NCBI RefSeq assembly: GCF_003576645.1
Contig: NC_044923.1
Coordinates: 7,847,960 to 7,911,959, forward strand
Direction of reading: 5' to 3'
Source of the DNA: Ipomoea triloba
Taxonomy: Eukaryota; Streptophyta; Magnoliopsida; Solanales; Convolvulaceae
DNA: 64,000 nt
Shown here: piece after piece, positions 33,736 to 47,200 of the stretch
Layout of the letters: the number at the start of each line of letters is the position of its first letter
Numbering within the stretch: position 1 is the first letter of the stretch
Notes under the pieces: generated by a model
Told to the model about the DNA's origin: nothing
Databases searched by the model: none
What the model saw: the letters and a program-made list of their open reading frames with translations, nothing else
Position numbers and translations under genes: made by a program

Positions 33736-36700
33736 AGTTTATAAAAATAAAAAATTTTCTCCAAAACACCTTTGGTTACTATTAAAAAAAAACTTAAATT
33801 TGACGAGTCTTTTCGACCCTCATTACTGCCCAATTGGCCAATGAAAGTTTAGTGAAGAAGGAACATAGAGGATCCTTAAAGTTTATAAAAATAAAAGTTT
33901 TCCCCAAAACGCCATTGGGTACTATTAAAAAATAACTTAAGTTTGAGGAGACTTTTCGGCCCATCATTACTGCCAAGTGGGCAAAGAAAGTTTAAAAAGA
34001 ATGAGCCTTGAGGATCATTAAAGTTTATAAAAGTAACAATTTTCACCAAAACGCCCTTGGTTACTGTTAAAAAAAAACTTAAGTTTGAAGAGCCCTTTTT
34101 GCCCCTCATTACTACCAAGTGGGCAAAGAAAGTTTAGAAATGAATGAGCCATGAGGATCCTTAAAGTTTATAAAAATAAAAATTTTTCACCAAAACGCCC
34201 TTGGTTACTATTAAAAAAAAAACTTAAGTTTGAGGAGCCGTTTCGGCCCCTCATTACTGCCAAAGTAGGCAAAGAAATTTTAGAAAAGAATGAGCCTTGA
34301 GGATCCATATAGTTTATAAAAATACAAATTTTTCTCAAAACAACCTTCGTTACTATTAAAAAAAAAACTTAAGTTTGAAGAGAGTCTTTTTGGCCCCTCA
34401 TTACTGCCAAGTGGGCAAAGCAAGTTTAGAAATGAATGAGCTTTGAGAATCCTTAAAGTTTATAAAAATAATTTTTTTTTACCAAAACGCCCTTGGTTAC
34501 TATTAAAAAAAAACTTAAGTTTGAGGAGCCTTTTCGGCTCCTCATTACTGCCCAAGTAGGCAAAGAAAGTTTAGAAAAAATGAGTCTTGAGGATCCATAA
34601 AGTTTATTAAAATAAATTTTTTTCCCAAAACGCTCTTGGTTACTATTAAAAAAAAAAACTTAAGTTTAAGGAGCCTTTTTGGACCTTATTACTGCCCAAG
34701 TTGGAAATGTAAGTTTAGAGAAGAATGAGCCTTGAAGATCCTTAAAGTTTATTAAAGTAAATTTTTTTTCCTAAAACGCCTTTGGTTACTATTAATAAAA
34801 AAACTTAAATTTGACAAGCCTTTTCAACCCTCATAACTGCCCAAATGGCCAATGAAAGTTTAGAGAAGAAAGAGCACAGAGGATCCTAAAAGTTTATAAA
34901 AAAAATTTTTTTTAGCAAAACGCACTTGGGTACTATTAAAAAAAAAACTTAAGTTTGAGAAGCCTTATAGGCCCCTCATTACTGCCAAGTGGGCAAAGAA
35001 AGTTTAAAAAGAATGAGCCTTGAGGATCCTTAAAATTTAAAAAAATAAAATTTTTCTCTAAAACGCCCTTGGTTCCTGTTAAAAAAAAAACTTAAGTTTG
35101 AGGAGCCTTTTCGGCCTCTCATTACTGCCAAGTGGGCAAAGAAAGTTTAGATATGAATGAGTCTTGAAAATCCTTAAAGTTTATAAAAATAAAAATTTTC
35201 TCCAAAACGCCCTTGGTTACTATTAAAAAAAAAACTTATGTTTGAGGAGCCTTTTCGGCCCCTCATTACTGCTAAGTGCGCAAAGAAAGTTTAGAAAAGA
35301 ATGAGCCTTAAGGATCCTTAAACTTTATAAAAATAAAAATTTTCCCCAAAACACCCTTGGTTAATGTTAAAAAAAAAAACTTAAGTTTGATGAGCCTTTT
35401 CGACCCCTCATTACTGCCAAGTGGGCAAAGAAAGTTTAGAAATGAAAGAGCCTTGAGAATCCTTAAAGATTATAAAAATAAAAGTTTTTAACCAAAACGC
35501 CCTTGGTTACTATTAAAAAAAAACTTAAGTTTGAGGAGCCTTTTTTGGTCACTCATTACTGCCCAAGTGGGAAATGTATGTTTAGAGAAGAATAAGCCTT
35601 GAGGATCCTTAAAGTTTATAAAAATAAATATTTTTTCCCAAAACGCCCTTGGTTACGATTAAAAATAAACTTAAATTTGACGAGCCTTTTCGACCCTCAT
35701 TACTGCCCAATTGGCCATTGAAAGTTTATAGAAGAATGAGTCTAGAGGATCCTTAAAGTTTATAAAAACAAAAATTTTCTCCAAAACGCCCTTGGGTACT
35801 ATTAAAAAATAACTTATGTTGGAGGAGACTTTTCGGCCCATCATTACTGCCAAGTGGGCAAAGAAAGTTTAAAAAGAATCAGTCTTGAGGATCCTTAATG
35901 TTTATAAAAATAAAAATATTTCCCTAAAACGCCCTTGCTTACAGTTAAAAAAAACTTAAGTTTGAAGAGCCTTTTCGGCCCCTCATTACTGCCAAGTGGG
36001 CAAAGAAAGTTTAGAAAAGAATGAGCCTAGAGGATCCATAAAGTTTATAAAAATAAAAAATTTTCCCAAAATGACCTTTGTAACTATTAACTAAAAAACT
36101 TAAGTTTGAAGAGAGTCTTTTTGGCCCCTCATTACTGCCAAGTGGGCAAAGAAAGTTTAGATATGAATGAGCCTTGAGGATCCTTAAAGTTTATAAAAAT
36201 AAAAAATTTTCTCCAAAACACCTTTGGTTACTATTAAAAAAAAACTTAAATTTGACGAGTCTTTTCGACCCTCATTACTGTCCAATTGGCCAATGATAGT
36301 TTAGTGAAGAAGGAGCATAGAGGATCCTTAAAGTTTATAAAAATAAAAATTTTTCCCCAAAACGCCCTTGGGTACCATTAAAAAAAAACTTAAGTTTAAG
36401 GAGCCTTTTCGGCCCCTCATTACTGCTAAGTGGGCAAAAAAAGTTTAAAAAGAATGAGCCTTGAGGATGCTTAAAGTTTATAAGAATAAAAATTTTTCCC
36501 AAAACGCCCTTGGTTAATGTTAAAAAAAAAACTTAAGTTTGATGAGCCTTTTCGGCCCCTCATTACTGCCAAGTGGGCAAAGAAAGTTTAGAAATGAATG
36601 AGACTGGAGGATTCTTAAAGTTTATAAAAATAAAAACTTCCCCCAAAACGCCCTTAGTTACTATTAAAAAAAAAACTAAGTTTGAGGAGCCTTTTCGGCC

Positions 36701-36938
36701 CCTCATTACTGCCCAAGTAGGCAAAGAAAGTTTAGAAAAGAATGAGCCTAGAGGATCCATAAAGTTTATAGAAATAAAAAATTTTCCCAAAATGACCTTT
36801 GTTACTATTAACTAAATAACTTAAGTTTGCAGAGAGTCTTTTTGGCCCCACATTACTGCCAAGTGGGCAAAGAAAGTTTAATTATGAATGAGCCTTGAGG
36901 ATCCTTAAAGTTTATAAAAATAAAAAATTTTCTCCAAA

Positions 36939-37065
36939 ACACCTTTGGTTACTATTAAAAAAAAACTTAAATTTGACGAAACACCTTTGGTTACTATTAA
37001 AAAAAAACTTAAATTTGACGAGTCACCTTTGGTTACTATTAAAAAAAAACTTAAATTTGACGAGT
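36939..37065. repeat. Partial-monomer triplication (about 43 bp)
   Basis: A piece of a monomer from cacctttggttactatta to cttaaatttgacga is repeated three times in succession, out of step with the 144-bp period. Similar short re-starts occur near 31447, 31550, 31675, 46455 and 46547. They look like junction duplications from replication slippage or contig joining. Confidence 0.75.
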
Positions 37066-40000
37066 TCTTTCGACCCTCATTACTGCCCAATTGGCCAATG
37101 AAAGTTTAGTGAAGAAGGAGCATAGAGGATCCTTAAAGTTTATAAAAATAAAAATTTTCCCTAAAACGCCCTTGGATACTATTAAAAAAAACTTAAGTTT
37201 GAGGAGCCTTTTCGGCCCCTCATTACTGCTAAGTGGGCAAAAAAAGTTTAAAAAGAATGTGCCTTGAGGATCCTTAACGTTTATAAGAATAAAAATTTTC
37301 CCCAAAACGCCCTTGGTTAATGTTAAAAAAAAAACTTAAGTTTGATGAGCCTTTTCGGCCCCTCATTACTGCCAAGTGGGCAAAGAAAGTTTAGAAATGA
37401 ATGAGCCTTGAGGATCCTTAAAGTTTATAAAAATAAAATTTTTTTTCCAAAACACCCTTGGTTACTATTAAAAAAAAACTTAAATTTGACGAGTCTTTTC
37501 GACCCTCATTACTGCCCAATTGGCCAATGAAATTTTAGTGAAGAAGGAGCATAGAGGATCCTTAATATTTAAAAAAATAAAAATTTTCTCCAAAACGCCC
37601 TTTGGTACTATTAAAAAATAACTTAAGTTGGAGGAGACTTTTCGGCCATCGTTACTGCCAAGTGGGCAAAGAAAGTTTAAAAAGAATGAGTCTTGAGGAT
37701 CCTTAATGTTTATAAAAATAAAAAAATTGCCCCAAAACGCCCTTGCTTACTGTTAAAAAAAACTTAAGTTTGAAGAGCCTTTTCGGCCCCTCATTACTGC
37801 CAAGTGGGCAAAGAAAGTTTAGAAATGAATGAGCCTTGAGGAACCTTAACGTTTATAAAAATAAAAACAATCCCCTAAACGCCCTTGGTTACTATTAAAA
37901 AAAACCTAAGTTTGAGGAGCCTTTTCGGCCCCTCATTAATGACCAAGTAGGCAAAGAAAGTTTAGAAAAGAATGAGCCTAGAGGATCCATAAAGTTTATA
38001 AAAATAAAAAATTTTCCCAAAATGACCTTTGTTACTATTAACTAAAAAACTTAAGTTTGAAGAGAGTCTTTTTGGCCCCTCATTACTGCCAAGTGGGCAA
38101 AGGAAGTATAGATATGAATGAGCCTTGAGGATCCTTAAAGTTTATAAAAATAAAAAACTTTTCTCCAAAACACCTTTGGTTACTATTAAAAAAAAACTTA
38201 AATTTGACGAGTCTTTTCGACCCTCATTACTGTCCAATTGGCCAATGATAGTTTAGTGAAGAATGAGCATAGATGATCCTTAAAGTTTATAAAAATAAAA
38301 ATTTTCCCCAAAACGCTCTTGGGTACCATTAAAAAAAACTTAAGTTTGAGGAGCCTTTTCGGCCCCTCATTACTGCTAAGTGGGCAAAAAAAGTTTAAAA
38401 AGAATGAGCCTTGAGGATGCTTAAAGTTTATAAGAATAAAAATTTTCCCCAAAACGCCCTTGGTTAATAATAATAAAAAAAAACTTAAGTTTGATGAGCC
38501 TTTTCGGCCCCTTATTACTGCCAAGTGGGCAAAGAAAGTTTAGAAATGAATGAGCCTTGAGGATCCTTAAAGTTTATAATAATAAAAACTTTCCCCAAAA
38601 CGCCCTTGGTTACTATTAAAAAAAAATTAAGTTTGAGGAGTCTTTTCGGCCCCTAATTACTGCTAAGTGGGCAAAAAAAGTTTAAAAAGAATGTGCCTTG
38701 AGGATCGTTAAACTTTATAACAATAAAAATTTTCCCCAAAACACCCTTGGTTAATGTTAAAAAAAAAACTTAAGTTTGATGAGCCTTTTCGACCCCTCAT
38801 TACTGCCAAGTGGGCAAAGAAAGTTTAGAAATGAAAGAGCCTTGAGAATCCTTAAAGATTATAAAAATAAAAGTTTTTACCCAAAACACCATTGGTTACT
38901 ATTAAAAAAAACTTAAATTTGACGAGTCTTTTCGACCCTCATTACTGCCCAATTGGCCAATGAAAGTTTAGTGAAGAAGGAGCATAGAGGATCCTTAATA
39001 TTTAAACGAATAAAAATTTTCTCCAAAACGCCCTTGGGTACTATTAAAAAATAAATTAAGTTGGAGGAGACTTTTCGGCCCATCATTACTGCCAAGTGGG
39101 CAAAGAAAGTTTAAAAAGAATGAGTCTTGAGGATCCTTAATGTTTATAAAAATAAAAATATTTCCCCAAAACGCCCTTGCTTACTGTTAAAAAAAACTTA
39201 AGTTTGAAGAGCCTTTTCGGCCCCTCATTACTGCCAAGTGGGCATAGAAAGTTTAGAAATGAATGAGCCTTGAGGATCCTTAAAGTTTATAAAAATAAAA
39301 ACATTCCCCAAAACGCCATTGCTTACTATTAAAAAAGAAACTTAAGTTTGAGGAGCCTTTTTGGCCCCTCATTACTGCCCAAGTAGGAAATGTAAGTTTA
39401 GAGAAGAATGTGCCTTGAGGATCCTTAAAGTTTATTAAAATAAAATTTTTCCCAAAACGCCCTTGGTTACTATTAAAAAAACTTAAATTTGACGAGCCTT
39501 TTCGACCCTCATTACTGCCCAATTGGCCAATGAAAGTTTAGAGAAGAAGGAGCCTAGAGGATCCTTAAAGTTTATAAAAATAAAAGTTTTCCCCAAAACG
39601 CCCTTCAGAACTATTAAAAAATCACTTAAGTTTGAGGAGACTTTTCGGCCAGCATTACTGCCAAGTGGGCAAAGAAAGTTTAAAAAGAATGTGTTTTGAG
39701 GATCCTTAAGGTTTATAAGAATAAAAATTTTTCTCCAAAACGCCCTTGGTTAACGTTAAAAAAAATTAAGTTTGATGAGCCTTTTTGGCCCCTCATTACT
39801 GCCAAGTGGGCAAAGATAGTTTAGAAATGAATGAGCCTTGAGAATCCTTAAAGTTTATAAAAATAAAAAGTTTCTCCAAAATGCCCTTGGTTACTGTTAA
39901 AAGAAAACTTAAGTTTGATGAGCCTTTTCGGCCCCTCATTACTGCCCAGTGGGCAAAAAAAGTTTAGAAATGAATGAGCCTTGAGGATCCTTAAAGTTTA

Positions 40001-41107
40001 TAAAAATAAAAACTTTCCCCAAAATGCCCTTGGTTACTATTAAAAAATAAAACTAAGTTTGAGGAGCCTTTTCGGCCCCTCATTACTGCCCAAGTAGGCA
40101 AAGAAAGTTTAGAAAAGAATGAGCCTTGAGGATGCATAAAGTTTATAAAAATAAAATTTTTCCCCAAAACGCCCTTGGTTACTGTTAAAAAAACTTATGT
40201 TTGAAGAGCCTTTTTGGCGCCTCATTACTACCCAAGTGGGAAATGTAAGTTTAGGGAAGAATGAGTCTTGAGGATCCTTAAAGTTTATTAAAATAAATTT
40301 TTTTCCAAAACGTCCTTGGTTACTGTTAAAAAAAAACTTAAATTTGACGAGTCTTTTCGACCCTCATTACTGCCAATTGGCTAATGAAAGTTTAGAGAAG
40401 AAGGAGCCTAGAGGATCCTTAAAGTTTATAAAAATAAAAATTTTACCCAAAACGCCCTAGGTTACTATTAAAAAAAAAAACTTAAATTTGAGGAGGCTTT
40501 TCGTCCTCTCTTTACTGCCAAGTGGGCAAAGAGAGTTTAAAAAGAATGAGCCATGAGGATCCTTAAAATTTATAAAAATAAAAATTTTCCCTAAAAGGCC
40601 CTTAGTTACTATTAAAAAAAAAACTTAAATTTGACGAGCTTTTTCGACCCCTCATTACTGCCAAGTGGGCAAAGAGAGTTTAAAAAGAATGAGCCTTGAG
40701 GATCCTTAAAATTTATAAAAATAAAAATTTTCCCTAAAACGCCATTGGTTACTATTAAAAAAAAACTTAAATTTGACGAGCCTTTTCGACCCTCATTATT
40801 GCCCAATTGGCCAATGAAAGTTTAGAGAAGAAGGAGCCTAGAGGATCCTTAAAGTTTATAAAAATAAAAGTTTTCCCCAAAACGCTCTTCGGAACTATTA
40901 AAAAATAACTTAAGTTTGAGGAGACTTTTCGGCCCCTCATTACTGCCAAGTGGCAAAGAAAGTTTAGAAATGAATGAGCCTTGAGAATCCTTAAAGTTTA
41001 TAAAAATAAAAAGTTTCCCCAAAACGCCCTTGGGTACTATTAAAAAATAACTTAATTTTGAGGAGACTTTTCGACCCATCATTACTTCAAGTGGGCAAAG
41101 AGAGTTT

Positions 41108-42130
41108 TGTTAGGAACATCATGTAATAGGTTTTGATGATACCAACGGTTAAGTAGAAATCCCCAAAGTCTCGAAAGATAGGAATCAATGTAAGTTCGAC
41201 AAGTAAACTAAGAGCGAAAATATAACCGGGTAACTTGAGCTCAACTCGGAAAATATTTAAGCTTAAGGTAAACTTGTTTGAACATCTTAGAAGTCTCGTG
41301 TTGTAATCATATAGACAGATCAGAAGAAAGCATGGGACAACTCTGGAGGAATAAGGGTCTGCGAGACATCAACTAAGTCTCGAGACATAAGCAGAGTTCG
41401 AGAGGTAGTACCTCTCGATACAGTTATCCAGTTCGAGACATAAACAGAGTTCGAGAGATAGACCTCTCGATACTTGAGTTCGAGACATTAAGCAATCAAG
41501 ATATCAACCTTGGTCTCGATACACTAACAATTCTCCAACAAAGCTGAAGGACGGTCATACTTAAAGTCTGGAGAAGAAGAATATCATGGAGATGGAATAA
41601 TGAAGAGGTGCCGAACGTGAAGATTTCAAAATGGGCGGAAATGGATGACACGTCAGATTTCCACCACAAACGGTCAAAAGGTGCACCAATGCTGAAGTGG
41701 TCTGATTCCCTACAAACAAGGAATAATGGGAATATAAAAAGAGTAACTTTTACCAAAAGACGAAAGTGGAGCATGGACTCAAGAAAAGTGAACTATGGAA
41801 CATTCACTACAAGACAAAGAGGTTCAAGTTACAAGATCACCACTCCATGAAATATGCTGAAAATATGCAAGACCCATGATCAGCATGGGAGACAAATTTC
41901 AAACGGAATAGTTTTCCCTCCAACGGAATTATTCCTCTACTCTCATATATAAGGACGTAAAGACACAGAAGCAAAGAATACAGGGGAAGGAGTTAAAAAG
42001 TTCGGGGTAAACAAGTTCGAAATTCTTAAGAGGTGTCTGTCTAAAACGTTCAAGTGCAAGTGCTTAACTTGGAATATCATCCTGATATTCAAAACAGCGA
42101 GAAAACACATCTTAGTGTTTAAGAGAGTTA
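41108..42130 (+). mobile_element. 5' part of a Copia-type LTR inserted in the satellite
   Basis: Starts TGTTAGGAACATCATG at 41108 directly after satellite sequence and runs 1023 bp to the N gap. It matches, in opposite orientation, the complete LTR at 60736-62558 along its length with few differences. A 5-bp target duplication AGTTT is seen just before it (41103-41107) and after the matching LTR end (43850-43854). The U3 region contains repeated gagttcgagaga-type motifs and a TATA box. Confidence 0.9.
41946..41952 (+). promoter_or_regulatory. LTR TATA box
   Basis: TATATAA followed by ggacgtaaag, at the equivalent place in both LTRs (minus strand 61710-61716 in the other copy). It is a plausible core promoter of the retroelement, placing U3 to its left and R/U5 to its right. 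Confidence 0.6.
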
Positions 42131-42720
42131 NNNNNNNNNNNNNNNNNNNNNNNNNNNNNNNNNNNNNNNNNNNNNNNNNNNNNNNNNNNNNNNNNNNNNN
42201 NNNNNNNNNNNNNNNNNNNNNNNNNNNNNNNNNNNNNNNNNNNNNNNNNNNNNNNNNNNNNNNNNNNNNNNNNNNNNNNNNNNNNNNNNNNNNNNNNNNN
42301 NNNNNNNNNNNNNNNNNNNNNNNNNNNNNNNNNNNNNNNNNNNNNNNNNNNNNNNNNNNNNNNNNNNNNNNNNNNNNNNNNNNNNNNNNNNNNNNNNNNN
42401 NNNNNNNNNNNNNNNNNNNNNNNNNNNNNNNNNNNNNNNNNNNNNNNNNNNNNNNNNNNNNNNNNNNNNNNNNNNNNNNNNNNNNNNNNNNNNNNNNNNN
42501 NNNNNNNNNNNNNNNNNNNNNNNNNNNNNNNNNNNNNNNNNNNNNNNNNNNNNNNNNNNNNNNNNNNNNNNNNNNNNNNNNNNNNNNNNNNNNNNNNNNN
42601 NNNNNNNNNNNNNNNNNNNNNNNNNNNNNNNNNNNNNNNNNNNNNNNNNNNNNNNNNNNNNNNNNNNNNNNNNNNNNNNNNNNNNNNNNNNNNNNNNNNN
42701 NNNNNNNNNNNNNNNNNNNN
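42131..42720. other. Assembly gap (590 N)
   Basis: Unknown bases. The gap interrupts the LTR that starts at 41108. To the left is LTR sequence, and to the right is satellite in the opposite orientation to the rest of the array. Confidence 1.
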
Positions 42721-44271
42721 TGGGCAGTAATGAGGGGCCGAAAAGGCTCCTCAAGCTTAAGTTTTTTTTTTAATATTAACAAAGGACATTTTGTTGAAAA
42801 TTTTTTATTTTTTTAAACTTTAAGGATTCTCAAGGCTCATTCATTTCTAAACTTTCTTTGCTCACTTGGTAGTAATGAGGGGTCGAAAAGGCTCTTCAAA
42901 CGTATGTTTTTTTTTTAACAGTAACCAAGGGCGTTTTGGCAAAAAAAATTTATTTTTATAAACTTTTCGGATCCTGAAGGCTCTTTCATTTCTAAACTTT
43001 CTTTGCCCACTTGGCAGTAATGAGGGGCCGAAAAGGCTATTCAAACTTAAGTTCTTTTTTTTAACAGTAACCAAGGGTGTTTTGGGGAAAATTTTTATTT
43101 TTATAAACTTTAAGAATCCTCAAGGCTCATTCTTTTTAAACTTGTTGGTCCCAAGGGGATGGGGTACAAGTCTAGAGGGGGGGGGTGAATAGACTTGTAT
43201 AAGATTTTGCAAATCTTTTCAACCTCTCGTGTGTATTGAACTTAGGATGTTTAGGTTCGATACCTCACGAGGTGAAGACAAAGTTTTATGCGCAGCGGAA
43301 ATGTTATCCCCTTTTAGTTAGCACGAGTTTTAGTTAGTTCGAGAAGTGAGTTTATATGCAGTGCAATCGAGAGGTTAGCGAGAGATGAAAACAGTAAGTA
43401 AATGCAAGAGAGATTTTTAAGTGGTTCGGCCAACCCGCCTACGTCCACTCTTCTTCCAGAAACTCCCTGGAAGGATTGCACTAAAAACTTCCCTTNAAGG
43501 GAAGTTTTTAGTGCAATCCTTCCAGGGAGTTTCTGGAAGAAGAGTGGACGTAGGCGGGTTGGCCGAACCACTTAAAAATCTCTCTTGCATTTACTTACTG
43601 TTTTCATCTCTCGCTAACCTCTCGATTGCACTGCATATAAACTCACTTCTCGAACTAACTAAAACTCGTGCTAACTAAAAGGGGATAACATTTCCGCTGC
43701 GCATAAAACTTTGTCTTCACCTCGTGAGGTATCGAACCTAAACATCCTAAGTTCAATACACACGAGAGGTTGAAAAGATTTGCAAAATCTTATACAAGTC
43801 TATTCACCCCCCCCCTCTAGACTTGTACCCCATCCCCTTGGGACCAACAAGTTTAAAAAGAATGAGCCTTGAGGATTCTTAAAGTTTATAAAAATAAAAA
43901 TTTTCCCCAAAACACCCTTGGTTACTGTTAAAAAAAAGAACTTAAGTTTGAATAGCCTTTTCGGCCCCTCATTACTGCCAAGTGGGCAAAGAAAGTTTAG
44001 AAATGAAAGAGCCTTCAGGATCCGAAAAGTTTATAAAAATAAATTTTTTTTGCCAAAACGCCCTTGGTTACTGTTAAAAAAAAAACATACGTTTGAAGAG
44101 CCTTTTCGACCCCTCATTACTACCAAGTGAGCAAAGAAAGTTTAGAAATGAATGAGCCTTGAGAATCCTTAAAGTTTAAAAAAATAAAAAATTTTCAACA
44201 AAATGTCCTTTGTTAATATTAAAAAAAAAACTTAAGCTTGAGGAGCCTTTTCGGCCCCTCATTACTGCCCA
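42721..44271. other. Perfect inverted duplication around a single N
   Basis: 42721-43495 is the exact reverse complement of 43497-44271, centred on the N at 43496. Each arm has about 422 bp of satellite and about 353 bp of LTR end. The left arm starts exactly at the gap edge and is the only place in the array where satellite runs in reverse orientation. It is most likely a scaffold or read-chimera artefact. Confidence 0.85.
43497..43849 (+). mobile_element. 3' end of the inserted Copia-type LTR
   Basis: Plus-strand LTR end finishing ..TTGGGACCAACA at 43849 and followed by AGTTT and normal satellite. It corresponds to the outer 353 bp of the LTR whose reverse copy begins at 60736. With 41108-42130 it makes the two ends of one LTR; about 440 bp of LTR middle is missing from the assembly. 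The mirror piece at 43143-43495 is the inverted duplicate. Confidence 0.85.
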
Positions 44272-47200
44272 AGTAGGCAAAGAAAGTTTAGAAAAGAATG
44301 AGCCTTGAGGATCCATAAAGTTTATAGAAATAAAATTTTTCCCCAAAACACCTTTCCTTACTATTAAAAAAGAAACTTAAGTTTGAGGAGCCTTTTTGGC
44401 CCCTCATTACTGCCCAAGTAGCAAATGTAAGTTTAGAGAAGAATGTGCCTAGAGGATCCTTAAAGTTTATTAAAATAATTTTTTTTCCCAAAACGCCCTT
44501 GGTTACTATTAAAAAAAACTTAAATTTGACGAGCCTTTTCGACCCTCATTACTGTCCAATTGGCCAATGAAAGTTTAGAGAAGAATGAGCCTAGAGGATC
44601 CTTAAAGTTTATAAAAATAAAAATTTTTCCCCAAAACGCCCTTGGTTACTATTAAAAAAAAAAAACTTAAGTTTGAGGAGCCTTTTCGGCCCCTCATTAC
44701 TGCCAAGTGGGCAAAGAAAGTTTAAAAAGAATGAGCCTTGAGGATCCTTAAAATTTATAAAAATAAAAATTTTCCCTAAAACGTCCTTGGTTACTATTAC
44801 AAAAAAAATTAAATTTGACGAGCCTTTTCGGCTCTCATTACTGCCCAATTGGCCAATGAAAGTTTAGAGAAGATGGAGCCTAGAGGATCCTTAAAGTTTA
44901 TAAAAATAAAAGTTTTCCCCAAAACGCCCTTCGGAACTATTAAAAAATAACTTAAGTTTGAGGAGACTTTTCGGCCAATCATTACTGCCAAGTGGGCAAA
45001 GAAAGTTTAAAAAGAATATGCCTTGAGGATCCTTAAAGTTTATAAGAATAAAAATTCCCTCCAAAACGCCCTTGGTTAATGTTAAAAAAAACTTAAATTT
45101 GACGACTCTTTTCTACCCTCATTGCTGCCTAATTGACCAATGAATATTTAGTGAAGAAAGAGCATAGAGGATCCTTAATGTTTATAAAAATAAAAATTTT
45201 CCCCAAAATGCCCATGGGTACTATTAAAAAAAAAACTTAAGTTTGATGAGCCTTTTCGGCCCCTCATTACTGTCAAGTGGGCAAAGAAAGTTTAGAAATG
45301 AATGAGCCTTGAGGATCCTTAAAGTTTATAAAAATAAAAACTTTCCCCAAAACGCCCTCAGTTACTATTAAAAAAAAAACTAAGTTTGAGGAGCCTTTTC
45401 AGCCCTCATTACTGCCCAAGTAGGCAAAGAAAGTTTAGAAAAGAATGAGCCTTAAGGATCCATAAAGTTTATAAAAATAAAATTTTTCCCAAAAACGCCC
45501 TTGGTTACTATTAAAAAAACTTAAGTTTGAAGAGCCTTTTTGGCCGCTTATTACTGCCCAAGTGGGAAATGAAAGTTTAGAGAAGAATGAGCCTTGAGCA
45601 TCCTTAAAGTTTATTAAAATAAACTTTTTACCAAAACGCCCTTAGTTACTATTAAAAAACAAAACTTATATTTGACGAGTCTTTTCAACCCTCATTACTG
45701 CCCAATTGGCTAATGAAAGTTTAGAGAAGAAGCAGCCTAGAGGATCCTTAAAGTTTATAAAAATAAAAATTTTCCCCAAAACGCCCTTGCTTACTGTTAA
45801 AAAAAAAAACTTAAGTTTGAGGAGCCTTTTCGGCCCCTCATTACTGCCAAGTGGGCAAAGAGAGTTTAAAAAGAATGAGCCTTGAGGATCCTTAAAATTT
45901 ATAAAAATAAAAATTTTCCCTAAAACGCCCTTGGTTACTATTAAAAAAAAAAACTTAAATTTGACGAGCCTTTTCGACCCTCATTACTGCCCAATTGGCC
46001 AATGAAAGTTTAGAGAAGATGGAGCCTAGAGGATCCTTAATGTTTATAAAAATAAAAGTTTTCCCCAAAACGCCCTTCGGAACTATTAAAAAATAACTTA
46101 AGTTTGAGGAGACTTTTCGGCCAATCATTACTGCCAAGTGGGCAAAGAAAGTTTAAAAAGAATATGCCTTGAGGTTCCTTAAAGTTTATAAGAATAAAAA
46201 TTCCCTCCAAAACGCCCTTGGTTAATGTTAAAAAAAACTTAAATTTGACGACTCTTTTCTACCCTCATTACTGCCTAATTGACAAATGAATGTTTAGTGA
46301 AGAAGGAGCATAGAGGATCCTTAATGTTTATAAAAATAAAAATTTTCCCCAAAATACCCATGGGTACTATTAAAAAAAAAACTTAAGTTTGATGAGCCTT
46401 TTCGGCCCCTCATTACTGTCAAGTGGGCAAAGAAAGTTTAGAAATGAATGAGCATTACTGTCAAGTGGGCAAAGAAAGTTTAGAAATGAATGAGCCTTGA
46501 GGATCCTTAAAGTTTATAAAAATAAAAACTTTCCCCAAAACGCCCTCCTTAAAGTTTATAAAAATAAAAACTTTCCCCAAAACGCCCTTGGTTACTATTA
46601 AAAAAAACCTAAGTTTGAGGAGCCTTTTCGGCCCCTCATTACTGCCCAAGTAGGCAAAGAAAGTTTAGAAAAGAATGAGCCTTGAGGATCCATAAAGTAT
46701 AAAAATAAAATTTTTCCCCAAAACGCCCTTGGTTACTATTAAAAAAACTTAAGTTTGAAGAGCCATTTTGGCCGCTTATTACTCCCCAAGTGGGAAATGA
46801 AAGTTTAGAGAAGAATGAGCCTTGAGCATCCTTAAAGTTTATTAAAATAAATTTTTTACCAAAACGCCCTTGGTTACTATTAAAAAATAAAACTTATATT
46901 TGACGAGTCTTTTCGACCCTCATTACTGCCCAATTGGCTAATGAAAGTTTAGAGAAGAAGCAGCCTAGAGGATCCTTAAAGTTTATAAAAATAAAAATTT
47001 TCCCCAAAACGCCCTTGCTTACTGTTAGAAAAAAAACTTAAGTTTGAGGAGCCTTTTCGGCCCCTCATTACTGCCAAGTGGGCAAAGAGAGTTTAAAAAG
47101 AATGAGCCTTGAGGATCCTTAAAATTTATAAAAATAAAAATTTTCCCTAAAACGCCCTTAGTTATTATTTAAAAAAAAAAACTTAAATTTGACGAGCCTT

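Noticed and set aside
42115..42816. Long open frames of 200-279 residues across 42 kb
   Set aside because: They consist almost entirely of unknown residues translated from the 590-N gap.
43314..43678. Two identical 85-residue frames on opposite strands
   Set aside because: They are mirror images produced by the perfect palindrome around 43496 and lie in LTR sequence.
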